Of a DNA stretch of 33,400 nucleotides, positions 14,598 to 22,920 are shown piece by piece; within the stretch, counting starts at the first letter, position 1, and each line of letters opens with the position of its first letter. Below the pieces are notes generated by a model. The model did no database searches, was not told the origin of the DNA, and worked only from the letters and a program-made list of their open reading frames with translations. This stretch comes from Prevotellamassilia timonensis (lineage in GTDB: Bacteria; Bacteroidota; Bacteroidia; Bacteroidales; Bacteroidaceae): the NCBI RefSeq assembly GCF_021531665.1, contig NZ_JADYUH010000028.1, positions 1 through 33,400 on the forward strand. Direction: 5' to 3'. A program made the translations under genes and the position numbers.

Positions 14598-15541
14598 AGG
14601 GAGCAGGCATAGTCCCAAATCGGGGCGGTTTTTTCTTTTCCGACGGAAATGCTGTCAAGTTCGCGGCGTGCGTCTTCGTAGAAGCGTTCAATGGCTGCGA
14701 GCGTCAGTGCGGGGATGCCGAGTTGGTTGTAGATTTCCGTGACGGTACGGATTTTGAGCGTCGGTTCCATCGTCTTGTCTTCCAGAATCGCCAGTAGTTT
14801 TTTGCGTGTTTCAGCATCGGCTTTTTGGAGTGCGTGGATGAGGAGGAAGGTTTTCTTCCCGCAGAGGATGTCTCCTCCGATTTGTTTTCCGAAGACGGCG
14901 GGGTCGCCATAGACGTCCAGATAGTCGTCCTGAAGTTGGAAGGCGAGTCCGATTTTCTCAGCGAAGCGATAGAGCGTGTCGGCGTCTTCATCCGGTGCGT
15001 TTCCTGCGAGCGCACCGAGTTTGGCGGCGCAGCCGAGGAGCACGGAGGTTTTGAGCCGAATCATCTCGATGTATTCTTCCTCCGTCACATCGATGCGGTT
15101 TTCAAAGTTCACGTCGTGTTGTTGTCCCTCGCAGATTTCTGTGGCGGTGCGTGCGAAGAGCGAGAGCATGCGTTCTTTGTTCGGGCAGTTGGTGTCGATG
15201 AGGTGTCTGAAGGCAGCGATGAGCATGGTGTCGCCGGAGAGCACTGCCGTGTTTTCGTTCCATTTCACGTGAACGGTGGGTTTGCCGCGTCTCATGTCGG
15301 CGTGGTCCATCAGGTCATCGTGGAGGAGCGTGTGGTTGTGATAGGTTTCAATCGCGAGGGCTGCGGGCATGGCGACTTCCGGGTCGTTGCGATAGATGGC
15401 GCAAGCCAGAAGCACGAGGGTGGGGCGGAGGCGTTTTCCGCCCATGGAGAGGGCGTAGGCAATTGGCTCATAGAGTCCTTGTGGCTCGGAGGGATAGGTC
15501 ACGGCGTTCAGGGCTCGGTTGATGGAATCTAAGTAGTCCAT
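14579..15541 (-). CDS. Polyprenyl (geranyl/farnesyl-type) diphosphate synthase
   Basis: The 320-residue protein has GGKRLRP, the first Asp-rich motif HDDLMD (75-79) with RRGKPTVH after it, QQHDVNFE, and the second Asp-rich motif QLQDDYLDVYGD with FGKQIGGDI. These bind Mg-diphosphate in chain-elongating trans-prenyl synthases (IspA/IspB class). The residue before the first Asp motif is His and the positions five before it are Asn-His-Thr, so product length cannot be told safely; a C15-C20 product is usual for this clade. The Met at 15541 was chosen because it begins the first conserved helix (MDYLDSINRALN); 20 upstream codons lie in the intergenic part after cmk. It is probably co-transcribed with cmk. 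Confidence 0.9.
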   Translation of the reverse strand: MDYLDSINRALNAVTYPSEPQGLYEPIAYALSMGGKRLRPTLVLLACAIYRNDPEVAMPAALAIETYHNHTLLHDDLMDHADMRRGKPTVHVKWNENTAVLSGDTMLIAAFRHLIDTNCPNKERMLSLFARTATEICEGQQHDVNFENRIDVTEEEYIEMIRLKTSVLLGCAAKLGALAGNAPDEDADTLYRFAEKIGLAFQLQDDYLDVYGDPAVFGKQIGGDILCGKKTFLLIHALQKADAETRKKLLAILEDKTMEPTLKIRTVTEIYNQLGIPALTLAAIERFYEDARRELDSISVGKEKTAPIWDYACSLLKRQV

Positions 15542-15572
15542 TTTTTGGGGGATGTGTTTGTGTTGTTCGGAA

Positions 15573-16262
15573 TCAGTCTGCCACTTTGTGGAATTGTTCA
15601 AGCAGCCAGCGTCGTTGTTCTTCGCGTGTCAGTTGGCTGTTGTCCAGCAGCAGGGCGTCGGGTGCTTGGCGGAGTGGGGCGGTTTCGCGGTGCGAGTCAA
15701 TGTAGTCTCGTTCTTTGACATTGGCAAGAATCTCGTTGAAATCGACGGTCATGTTTTTCGCCTTCAGTTCTTTGAAGCGTCTTTCGGCTCTTACTTCCGG
15801 GGAGGCAGTGACGAAGATTTTGAGTTCTGCTTTTGGGAAGACCACGGTGCCGATGTCTCTGCCGTCCATGACGAGTCCTTTTTCTTTTCCCATCAGTTGT
15901 TGTTGTTTTGTCATGGCTTCTCTGACAAAGGGCAGTGCAGCGATGAGGCTGACTTTTTCGCTGACAGCCATGCCTCGGATTCTGTCTTCCACGATGATGC
16001 CGTTGAGCGTGACGAGCGGGAGGTTGGTTTCGGTGTCCAGGACGAAGCCCACTTGCACCTCGTTCATGCGGTGGTTGAGCGTCTCCACTGCCACTTCGCC
16101 GTCTTCGGTGAAGAGACCGTTGTCAAGGGCGAAGAGCGTCACGGCGCGATACATGGCTCCCGTATCTACGTAAACATATCCCACTTCGCGCGCCAGTTCT
16201 TTCGCCATGGTGCTTTTTCCGCAGGAGGAGTGGCCGTCAATCGCCACGATGATTCGTTTCAT
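15573..16262 (-). CDS. cmk: Cytidylate kinase
   Basis: The protein has 229 residues. The P-loop is GHSSCGKST (10-18); [20 protein letters not shown] is the CMP-binding motif; [15 protein letters not shown] and [10 protein letters not shown] follow, and [14 protein letters not shown] matches the lid Arg region. It phosphorylates CMP and dCMP with ATP in pyrimidine salvage and synthesis. In Bacteroidota cmk commonly lies next to porQ, as here. The start [10 protein letters not shown] is the only reasonable one; the gap to the porQ stop is 62 bases. Confidence 0.95.
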   Translation of the reverse strand: MKRIIVAIDGHSSCGKSTMAKELAREVGYVYVDTGAMYRAVTLFALDNGLFTEDGEVAVETLNHRMNEVQVGFVLDTETNLPLVTLNGIIVEDRIRGMAVSEKVSLIAALPFVREAMTKQQQLMGKEKGLVMDGRDIGTVVFPKAELKIFVTASPEVRAERRFKELKAKNMTVDFNEILANVKERDYIDSHRETAPLRQAPDALLLDNSQLTREEQRRWLLEQFHKVAD

Positions 16263-16324
16263 GTCCTTTATATTATTATAGTGTTTTCTCAGAAAGTGTG
16301 TTTCACAAGAAATCGGTTCTCTGC

Positions 16325-17311
16325 TCAGAATTGGTAGCCCGCCGAGACCATGATGGAGTTGGCGGCTTTGTGGTATCTGGCGTATGCCACATCAAATTTG
16401 AATTTTTTGATGTTCAGTCCCGCTCCGGCGGTGAGTCCTGCCCAACTTCCGGAGCCGGCGGCTTTCAGTTCGTTTCCACGTCGGAAGTTGTAGCCTATGG
16501 AGAGTCGGATTGGGTCGGCGGGCATCACGTCCAATCCGAGGGCGACGTGGTTCAGTGCCATTTTCCCGAAACTGATTTCTTTTTCTTCCTCTCCGGGCAG
16601 AGCGAAATAGCGCGATTTCCATCGTGTCATGTCAGAAAGTGTGACGTGCCATCGGATGGGGAGGTGTGCCGCTCCCATGCTGAAGCCGAGCGTCAGGTCG
16701 CAGGGCAGGTGTGTTCGAAGTCCGTTGTCGTAGGCTTTGATTTGCGTTCCGAGGTTCAGGAGTGCGGCAGAGATGGAGAGGTCTTTTTCTTCGTCGTAGT
16801 AGTTCAATCCGAGGTCAAATGCCATGGCGATGGCGGAATAGTCTCCGAGGTTGGAGAAGAGGAACTTGGCGTTGGCACCACCGCTCCATCGGTCGGAGAG
16901 GAGGTAACTGTAGCCTCCGCCGATGATGATGTCTTTTGGCGAGAACTCTCCCAGCACCTGCCCCATTTCATCTGTTTCCTGCATGGAGCCGTAGTTCATG
17001 TATTGCGCCATGACTGCCAGAGTGTGTCGTTCTCCGAGTGCTTTGGTGAATGCCGCGCCCATCCAGGTGCTACTGCTGACGTAGTTCATGAAGTTCAATT
17101 CCAGCGAGAGGTCGCTTGTGTTGGCGTAGAGTGCGGGGTTTTGCCATCCGACGGAGGGTGCATCTTCAATGAGCGTCACGTTTTTTCCGCCCAGTGCGGC
17201 TGAGTGGGGCATGGAGGGGAGTTTCAGCACGTTGAACGATGCTGTGCTTTCCTGTGCGGCGGCGCAGAGCGCGAAGAAAGAGCAGAAAAGGAGAAGAATA
17301 TATTTTTTCAT
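16325..17311 (-). CDS. porQ: Type IX secretion system outer-membrane protein PorQ
   Basis: The 328-residue protein begins [20 protein letters not shown], a signal peptide with AAAQ-type cleavage near residue 20. It continues [20 protein letters not shown], then [14 protein letters not shown], the opening of PorQ/PorV-type beta-barrel proteins, and ends IMVSAGYQF, an aromatic C-terminus typical of outer-membrane barrels. PorQ is part of the T9SS sorting machinery that handles CTD-carrying cargo; such cargo is encoded at 21613-27886. The start was set at 17311, since the earlier Met residues precede the signal peptide and a -7 promoter element (TACCTTTG, minus strand, 17387-17394) lies 76 bases upstream. 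Confidence 0.88.
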   Translation of the reverse strand: MKKYILLLFCSFFALCAAAQESTASFNVLKLPSMPHSAALGGKNVTLIEDAPSVGWQNPALYANTSDLSLELNFMNYVSSSTWMGAAFTKALGERHTLAVMAQYMNYGSMQETDEMGQVLGEFSPKDIIIGGGYSYLLSDRWSGGANAKFLFSNLGDYSAIAMAFDLGLNYYDEEKDLSISAALLNLGTQIKAYDNGLRTHLPCDLTLGFSMGAAHLPIRWHVTLSDMTRWKSRYFALPGEEEKEISFGKMALNHVALGLDVMPADPIRLSIGYNFRRGNELKAAGSGSWAGLTAGAGLNIKKFKFDVAYARYHKAANSIMVSAGYQF

Positions 17312-17386
17312 GAATTGGAAACGCTTCATTCGTGGTGAGAGGAAGTGGTTGCCTTGGTTCAAGCATTCCTTCGGCATTTTCGCGGT

Positions 17387-17394
17387 CAAAGGTA
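17387..17394 (-). promoter_or_regulatory. Promoter -7 element for porQ
   Basis: The minus strand reads TACCTTTG, matching the Bacteroidota TAnnTTTG -7 element. No clear TTG -33 box is seen at the ideal distance. Confidence 0.45.
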
Positions 17395-17472
17395 CAGATT
17401 TTTCAGCGAACGGAGCGAAAGCAACGCTTTTTCCGTGCAAAAAACAAAAAAGCACAAAACACTGGTTCCGTC

Positions 17473-17503
17473 TTGCAAAAGTGGAAGATATGTGTTACTT
17501 TTG
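17473..17503 (+). promoter_or_regulatory. Promoter of the candidate small RNA
   Basis: TTG (17473-17475), 20 bases, then TACTTTTG (17496-17503): the TTG-N20-TAnnTTTG spacing is the Bacteroidota housekeeping promoter consensus. The next annotated gene in this direction, argS, is 450 bases away and has its own -7 element. Confidence 0.7.
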
Positions 17504-17508
17504 CAGTC

Positions 17509-17641
17509 GGATTTGAAATCTGTATTTTTTGTAGTTTATTACGGATTTCAACCAATCTTCAACCAGGTAGGGGCGCCTACCTGAGATTTAAGTAGTTTGG
17601 GCGCTTCGTTCGAAGAGATTCGCGCGAAGCGTCATTTTTTT
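17509..17641 (+). ncRNA. Candidate small RNA (about 130 nt)
   Basis: A consensus promoter (17473-17503) is followed by about 130 bases with no coding frame that could start from a good ATG. They hold a perfect 8-bp hairpin with loop GGCG (CAGGTAGG at 17564-17571, CCTACCTG at 17576-17583) and then an intrinsic terminator, GCGCTTCG (17601-17608) with CGAAGCGT (17625-17632) and a T7 tract. The start at 17509 is inferred from the promoter. I do not recognise a known RNA family. It lies in the porQ-argS divergent gap. Confidence 0.5.
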
Positions 17642-17655
17642 GTTCGTTTCTTCAC

Positions 17656-17842
17656 AGGGGTGTTCTATAAATTACGGGATAAGGAGCGTTCAAAAGAAAG
17701 TGCTTATGTTTTGGTCGGTTTCTTAGCGCGCCCTTTTGTAAGTTTCGTCAGTCGCATAGCCCGCTATGCTCCTTCCTCAACTGACAAAAGTTCATCTCTA
17801 AGAAATCAAAAATCAACTCAACCTAATTTTTAGAACACCCCT
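17656..17842. mobile_element. 187-bp palindromic (MITE- or REP-like) element
   Basis: The left end AGGGGTGTTCTATAAATTA (17656 on) is matched by an inverted right end ending at 17842 (AGGGGTGTTCTAAAAATTA read on the minus strand). The interior forms one long imperfect hairpin: TTTCTTAG with CTAAGAAA, TTTTGT with ACAAAA, and a tip at GCATAGC-CC-GCTATGC (17754-17769). It has no gene. A related, partial element lies at 20690-20834. Confidence 0.6.
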
Positions 17843-17926
17843 TAAGAGTGTTTACCGAACAGCCATAATTTTTCAAATCCCACCCGTGTTCTTGCTCGCC
17901 TTTCTCTTGTTTTGAGTAGTTTTGAG

Positions 17927-17934
17927 TAACTTTG
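17927..17934 (+). promoter_or_regulatory. Promoter -7 element for argS
   Basis: TAACTTTG followed by C, with TTG at 17907-17909 upstream. The element overlaps the first codons of a longer open frame, which supports the ATG at 17956 as the start. Confidence 0.6.
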
Positions 17935-17955
17935 CGCCCAAAATACTGTAACAGC

Positions 17956-19776
17956 ATGAATATTGAACAAAACATCCGCACGGCAGTCATCCAAGCCGTG
18001 AAAGAACTTTACGGCGCCGACATCACGCCCGAACAAGTCACCACTCAGAAAACAAAAAAGGAGTTTGAGGGTCATCTCACCCTTGTCGTCTTCCCCCTGC
18101 TCCGCATCTCGCGCAAGAAACCGGAAGACACTGCCACCGACATCGGCAACTGGCTCATCGCCAACCATTCCGACCTCGTTTCCTCCTTCAATGCCGTCAA
18201 AGGCTTCCTCAACCTCGTCATTGCCTCTGACTGCTGGATTTCCCTGCTCAACGCCATTCACTCCGACGAGCGTTTCGGTCTGACACCCGTCACGCCGGAG
18301 AGTCCGCTCGTCATGATTGAATATTCTTCCCCCAACACCAACAAGCCGCTCCACCTCGGTCACGTTCGCAACAACCTCCTCGGTTGGGCACTCGCCAACG
18401 TCGTGGAAGCCAACGGAAACCGCGTTGTGAAGACGAACATCGTCAATGACCGCGGCATCCACATTTGCAAGTCCATGCTTGCCTGGCAGAAATGGGGCGA
18501 AGGCGAGACACCGCAGTCTTCGGGCATGAAGGGCGACCACTTGATTGGCAAGTACTACGTTGCCTTTGATCAGCACTTTCGCGCCGAGGTGCAAGAACTT
18601 GCCGCGCGTTTCACGGAAGAGGGCATGAACCCTGAAGAAGCCACCGAACGCGCCAAGAAAGAAAGTCCGCTCATGCAGGAAGCCCACGCCATGCTTGTCA
18701 AATGGGAACAGGGCGACCCCGAAGTGCGCGCACTTTGGCGGAAAATGAACGAGTGGGTCTATGAAGGCTTTGACATCACCTACAAGGCGATGGGCGTGAG
18801 CTTCGACAAGATATACTACGAAAGCGACACCTATCTCGAAGGCAAGGAGAAGGTGGAGGAAGGCTTGGAGAAAGGCATCTTCTTCCGCAAGGAGGACGGT
18901 TCCGTTTGGGCAGACCTCACCGCCGAAGGACTGGATGAGAAACTCCTCCTCCGCGCCGACGGAACGAGTGTCTATATGACCCAGGACATCGGTACGGCGA
19001 AACTTCGCTTCCGCGACTTCCCCATCGACAAGATGGTCTATGTGGTCGGCAATGAGCAGAACTATCATTTCCAAGTGCTCAGCATCCTGCTTGACAAGTT
19101 GGGATTCAAGTGGGGCAAGGACCTCGTGCATTTCTCCTACGGCATGGTGGAACTCCCGAACGGAAAGATGAAGAGCCGCGAAGGCACCGTGGTTGATGCC
19201 GACGACTTGATTGAAGGCATGATTGCCCAGGCTCGCATGACCGTCGAAGAAGCCGGAAAGTTTGACGACATGACGGAAGAAGAGAAAGCCGAAGTCAGCC
19301 GCATCGTCGGACTCGGCGCGTTGAAATATTTCCTCTTGAAAGTCGATGCACGCAAGAACATGCTCTTCAATCCTGAAGAAAGCATTGACTTCAACGGAAA
19401 TACGGGACCGTTCATTCAATACACCTACGCCCGCATCCGTTCCGTGCTCCGCAAGGCTGCCGATGCCGGCATCGCCTGTCCGACGGAACTCCCCGGAGGC
19501 ATCGCGCTCTCCACGAAGGAGGAAGACCTTGTGCAACACGTGGCAGATTTTGCTGCCGTCGTGAAGCAGGCGGGCGATGAGTTCCAACCCGCTGCTGTCG
19601 CAAACTACTGCTACGAGTTGGTGAAGGAGTACAATCAATTCTATCACGACTTCAGCATCCTCCGCGAGAGCGACCCGCAGGTGCAGGCTTTCCGTCTTGT
19701 GCTCTCCGCCAACGTCGCCAAGGTGGTGCGCACCGGCATGAAACTCCTCGGCATTGAAGTTCCCGAGAGAATGTGA
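17956..19776 (+). CDS. argS: Arginyl-tRNA synthetase
   Basis: The protein has 606 residues. The N-terminal domain (Add-1) is followed by [17 protein letters not shown] (HIGH-type HLGH at about 133-136), [20 protein letters not shown], and the KMSKS-like [10 protein letters not shown], then a helical anticodon-binding C-terminal domain ending [18 protein letters not shown]. This class I enzyme charges tRNA-Arg with arginine. The KMSKS loop is KMKSR, normal for ArgRS. The start at 17956 gives the family N-terminus, [15 protein letters not shown]. The gene is strongly GC-biased at third positions compared with the accessory genes. A minus-strand ORF of 601 codons opposite it is a by-product of this bias. 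Confidence 0.97.
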   Translation: MNIEQNIRTAVIQAVKELYGADITPEQVTTQKTKKEFEGHLTLVVFPLLRISRKKPEDTATDIGNWLIANHSDLVSSFNAVKGFLNLVIASDCWISLLNAIHSDERFGLTPVTPESPLVMIEYSSPNTNKPLHLGHVRNNLLGWALANVVEANGNRVVKTNIVNDRGIHICKSMLAWQKWGEGETPQSSGMKGDHLIGKYYVAFDQHFRAEVQELAARFTEEGMNPEEATERAKKESPLMQEAHAMLVKWEQGDPEVRALWRKMNEWVYEGFDITYKAMGVSFDKIYYESDTYLEGKEKVEEGLEKGIFFRKEDGSVWADLTAEGLDEKLLLRADGTSVYMTQDIGTAKLRFRDFPIDKMVYVVGNEQNYHFQVLSILLDKLGFKWGKDLVHFSYGMVELPNGKMKSREGTVVDADDLIEGMIAQARMTVEEAGKFDDMTEEEKAEVSRIVGLGALKYFLLKVDARKNMLFNPEESIDFNGNTGPFIQYTYARIRSVLRKAADAGIACPTELPGGIALSTKEEDLVQHVADFAAVVKQAGDEFQPAAVANYCYELVKEYNQFYHDFSILRESDPQVQAFRLVLSANVAKVVRTGMKLLGIEVPERM

Positions 19777-19813
19777 TGTCTCTGCGAGTAGATTCCCTCA
19801 TCCTCTTTCGCCG

Positions 19814-20545
19814 ATGAAGCAGAAGTTCTATGTCGTCTGGACGGGTCGCTGCCCCGGAGTCTATGCCACTTGGGAGGAATGTCGTGCTCAGGTGGAGGGC
19901 TTCCCCGCCTCGCGCTTCAAATCCTTCCCCACCGTCGCCGAGGCACAAGCCGCCTTTGCCGACCCGCCGGAGAAACATGTGGCGTCCCCCGGACGCAAGT
20001 CCTCTGCTGCCGATGGTACAGCGAAAAAGGGCGGGCAAAAAAAGACGGAAAAGAAGTCGGGGGCTGAAAATGCTGAGGCATGCCACGCTCGTGTCGCCAT
20101 CCGCATGGACGAAAACGGCTTACCCATTCTGCCTCCCGGTGTGGACCCCAACGGCATCGCCGTCGATGCTGCCTGCTCGGGCAATCCGGGAAAGATGGAA
20201 TATCGCGGCGTGCATCTCGGTTCCGCCACGGAAATCTTTCATTTCGGTCCGGTCTATGGGACGAACAACATCGGTGAGTTTCTTGCCATCGTTCACGCCC
20301 TTGCCCTTTGCAAGCAAAAAGGTTGGCAGGTTCCCATCTTTTCCGACAGTCGCAACGCCATGCTCTGGGTCAAGAACCGCAAATGCCGAACCACCCTCGT
20401 TCGCAACGCCCGCACAGCCCGGCTCTATGAACTCATTGAACGTGCCGAGAAATGGTTGAAGGAAAACGACCACTCCAACCTCCCGCTCCACAAATGGGAA
20501 ACGCGCCGCTGGGGAGAAATTCCCGCCGACTTCGGCAGAAAATGA
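19814..20545 (+). CDS. Ribonuclease H with viroplasmin-like N-terminal domain
   Basis: The protein has 243 residues. The first 50 ([34 protein letters not shown]) are the caulimovirus viroplasmin/RNase HI N-terminal hybrid-binding domain. A lysine-rich linker (about 68-93) follows. The catalytic domain has Asp in [11 protein letters not shown], Glu in [13 protein letters not shown], Asp in [12 protein letters not shown] and a final Asp in [10 protein letters not shown]. It cleaves RNA in RNA-DNA hybrids. Start chosen at 19814, as upstream codons overlap the argS end and do not fit the family; the gap to the argS stop is 37 bases, so the two are probably co-transcribed. Confidence 0.92.
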   Translation: MKQKFYVVWTGRCPGVYATWEECRAQVEGFPASRFKSFPTVAEAQAAFADPPEKHVASPGRKSSAADGTAKKGGQKKTEKKSGAENAEACHARVAIRMDENGLPILPPGVDPNGIAVDAACSGNPGKMEYRGVHLGSATEIFHFGPVYGTNNIGEFLAIVHALALCKQKGWQVPIFSDSRNAMLWVKNRKCRTTLVRNARTARLYELIERAEKWLKENDHSNLPLHKWETRRWGEIPADFGRK

Positions 20546-20580
20546 TTGTCTGCGTGGGACTCGCCGAACACATCCACACC

Positions 20581-20633
20581 AAAAAGATACGCTTCGTTCC
20601 GGGATTCTTCTCAAAACGAAGCGTATCTTTTTT
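20581..20633. terminator. Bidirectional terminator after the RNase H gene
   Basis: AAGATACGCTTCGTT pairs with AACGAAGCGTATCTT, flanked by an A run and a T run. Confidence 0.9.
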
Positions 20634-20639
20634 GTGGCT

Positions 20640-21430
20640 GTCCGCTAAGTAATCCTCAAAAATTAACCTGCATCATCTTTGAAAATCTTTTCGGTCCATA
20701 TTTCCTCCCTCATCATTCACATAGCTACGGCTATGCTCCTTCTTCGTGTGAAAATCTGACCTCGAAAATCTAATTCAAATCTGACGCAACTTATTATTTT
20801 CATATTACTAAACAGTCTTTAGGAGTGTTCTATATTTCATGATGTAGAATTTGTAAGGTGAATAATAGGATGAGAAAAAGAATTTGTGGCGGAAAAGTTA
20901 GGCTGAAGAGCACTGACAAACTATAGACAAAAATAGATTTATGCTGCAAAACGCCGATTCCTGCAGGCTTGCTCCGAAAAAACACGCACGGCGAAAGAAT
21001 CCCACGCCAGAAGAGAGTAAGGCATCGGGAGAGAATAGGGAGGCATCGGGAGAGCATCATGTCTAACAAGAACATGGTCATGTATGCCGGCACATACGTC
21101 ACTCCCTTTTCCATCCTCAAATCTTTCGTGTAGATGAGGTATTTTTTGGGGTATTTTGCACGAATCTCAAATCTTTTTGGCGTAAAACGACACGAATCTC
21201 AAAATTTGGATGTAGGAAAGGAGCGTCAAAAAGGCAAACGAGAGCCAACACCTTTTGTCCGGGTTGACTCTCGTTGTCTCTGTCATTTTGAAAATCCGTC
21301 CCCGTCGTTTTTGGGGGTAAAAAACGTTAGTGCTCAGACTTATGCCGTACAAATAGAATTGTAAGAGTTGATATTATATATAAAGTAGAAGATTCTGTTT
21401 TCAGAGTAAGTTTTATGAACGATAGAACAT
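20640..21430. other. Gene-free interval with repeats
   Basis: About 790 bases without a supported gene. It holds a long imperfect palindrome with tip CATAGC-TACG-GCTATG (20720-20735) and an end AGGAGTGTTCTATA (20821-20834) like that of the element at 17656. It also holds a doubled GGCATCGGGAGAG (21021 and 21042), and CACGAATCTCAAA twice near 21159 and 21190. TGTCCGCTAAG at 20639 resembles the end of the element at 10533. The 97-codon minus-strand frame at 20830-21120 has no recognisable domain. Confidence 0.5.
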
Positions 21431-21616
21431 TCACTCGTCAGTGGTATATACATCAAAGAGTGTAGAACCAAACTGAGTAGAAGGTCCTTCATACTCTGGG
21501 GACTGAGGGATGACTTCTCCATTTCCTGGTTCACCACCTGCGATGGAGGTGCAAATCATTACTATATTCTCATAGTTATATACCTTTAATATAGGACTAT
21601 CATATTTTCTCTTCAT
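21431..21616 (-). CDS. Small 61-residue protein at the end of the surface operon
   Basis: The first residues are MKRKYDSPILKVYNYENIVM, then ICTSIAGGEPGNGEV, and a polar, Gly/Pro-rich tail ending DVYTTDE. The ATG overlaps the stop of the upstream cohesin-like gene (ATGA), so translation is probably coupled. Short proteins with a MKKxYxxPxxxV start are common after surface-protein genes in Bacteroidota, with no known function. A GG motif at 27-28 is tempting as a leader-cleavage site but is not evidence of processing. No signal peptide or membrane helix is seen. Confidence 0.6.
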   Translation of the reverse strand: MKRKYDSPILKVYNYENIVMICTSIAGGEPGNGEVIPQSPEYEGPSTQFGSTLFDVYTTDE

Positions 21617-22920
21617 TGTATAATTACTTTTCTTTGATTAATAATATTAAGCCCCTTTTGAGGTTTGGATAAGTATCTGCCGTTGAGGTCGAAACATAGT
21701 TCTGCTGTCCCGTTATCATGCTCAAGGACATTTATGTATGTGGTATCACCGACTTCACCAATTGTAAATAAACGAGAAGAGGTAGATTTCGCTGTTTCGA
21801 ACCATCCTCGGAAAGCGTAAAGAGGAACAGACGCATTATTATACCAAAACTTGTCATTACTGATGTAGTAGAGATCTTTGGACTGATTCTCTTCATCGTT
21901 GGGATTAAGAGTTATAGTTGTAAAACTTCCCCTCATGTTCCAACCTATATTTTCGAAGAACGTATTACGTGGTTCTTTACAAAACGTGACATTATCTGCA
22001 CTGACGGAAACCTTGTCAGTTCCTATCAATTTAAAAACAACTGGATTTCCAGTCTCAACCTCAATAATGGGTTCGAATAACATCCTGTCCTCCGAAACCT
22101 CTTCCAACTTATAATATTGTATGTTAGCATTACTACGCACAGCAAAGGGCAAGCAAATAGTCCCCCACATGTTTGATGGACAATCTCTCTCGTAGATAAC
22201 ACTAGGAATTATAACTTCCTCCGATGGTGCGTTGAAATCTCTTCCATCCAATAGTGTGAAAGTGCCTCCCATCCCTGTTACATGTTGAAAGTCCAATTTT
22301 CTTAATTGAGTTTCTGATGCAAGGGATTCGTTTACAAACGATGGAATATATCCTTCCATAGCTAAAGAAGCATTTTCTCCAGGTTCGTCAATCTTCACGT
22401 AAGACGTAGATGAAGCAATGTTATAACCAGTGTGTGCATCAACAGCCAATTTAGCATCAGTTATTTTTATTGGATAATAACCGGGGTGCATTTCGGAAGA
22501 CGTTAGATAATAAAATTGCATGAGGTTACCACTATTTCCTTCAATAGGAGCAAATGTATCATGATAGATAACGACTCGATAATGTCCTTTATCTTGCAGG
22601 GACGTCACACTCACATTGTGTTCAGGAAAGAATACTCCCTTCTTCACGATACCGGGAAATCGTTCTGGTAATAGCTCTAGTGCTTCATCGTCTATGAGTG
22701 TCATTCCGTCAGGAAGCCAAAGGTCAAACTGTATGGCAGTGTATGCCATTGTATTGTTCATCTGTACCATAAACGTTAAGTTCTCATCCCAATCATTTTC
22801 GGTGATACCGGATGATGTTGAGAATGGCGTTATCTGCAGAATGTCTTCAGCCTTCGACCGTGTTGGAAACGTAAGGTTAAGGAGAAGAAATACAATCAAA
22901 ACTAAATTCTTTTTATTCAT
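21613..22920 (-). CDS. Secreted cohesin-like surface protein with T9SS-type tail
   Basis: The 435-residue protein has a signal peptide (MNKKNLVLIVFLLLNLTFPT, cut near RSKA). Residues about 45-176 look like a cohesin-type beta-sandwich (FDLWLPDGMTLIDDEALELL, then YRVVIYHDTFAPI, and GYYPIKITDAKLAV). The second half has a WGTICLPFAV segment common in Bacteroidales surface proteins, and the end, FDLNGRYLSKPQKGLNIINQ and RKVII, matches the conserved T9SS C-terminal sorting motif (DLxGRxVxxPxKGxxIxxGxK). It overlaps the upstream gene by eight bases and the downstream 61-residue gene by an ATGA. Cohesin-like domains bind dockerins; the adjacent gene encodes one. Confidence 0.72.
   Translation of the reverse strand: MNKKNLVLIVFLLLNLTFPTRSKAEDILQITPFSTSSGITENDWDENLTFMVQMNNTMAYTAIQFDLWLPDGMTLIDDEALELLPERFPGIVKKGVFFPEHNVSVTSLQDKGHYRVVIYHDTFAPIEGNSGNLMQFYYLTSSEMHPGYYPIKITDAKLAVDAHTGYNIASSTSYVKIDEPGENASLAMEGYIPSFVNESLASETQLRKLDFQHVTGMGGTFTLLDGRDFNAPSEEVIIPSVIYERDCPSNMWGTICLPFAVRSNANIQYYKLEEVSEDRMLFEPIIEVETGNPVVFKLIGTDKVSVSADNVTFCKEPRNTFFENIGWNMRGSFTTITLNPNDEENQSKDLYYISNDKFWYNNASVPLYAFRGWFETAKSTSSRLFTIGEVGDTTYINVLEHDNGTAELCFDLNGRYLSKPQKGLNIINQRKVIIQ

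Noticed and set aside
15552-16337. 261-codon plus-strand ORF opposite cmk
   Set aside because: Antisense of a clear cytidylate kinase gene, no domain.
17842-19647. 601-codon minus-strand ORF opposite argS
   Set aside because: It is a mirror of the third-position GC bias of argS, has no recognisable domain, and lies inside a certain gene.
20639-20649. TGTCCGCTAAG resembling the end of the element at 10533
   Set aside because: Single 10-base match with no partner end nearby; too short to call an element.
20830-21120. 97-codon minus-strand ORF
   Set aside because: Hydrophobic composition but no domain, in a repeat-rich gene-free stretch.
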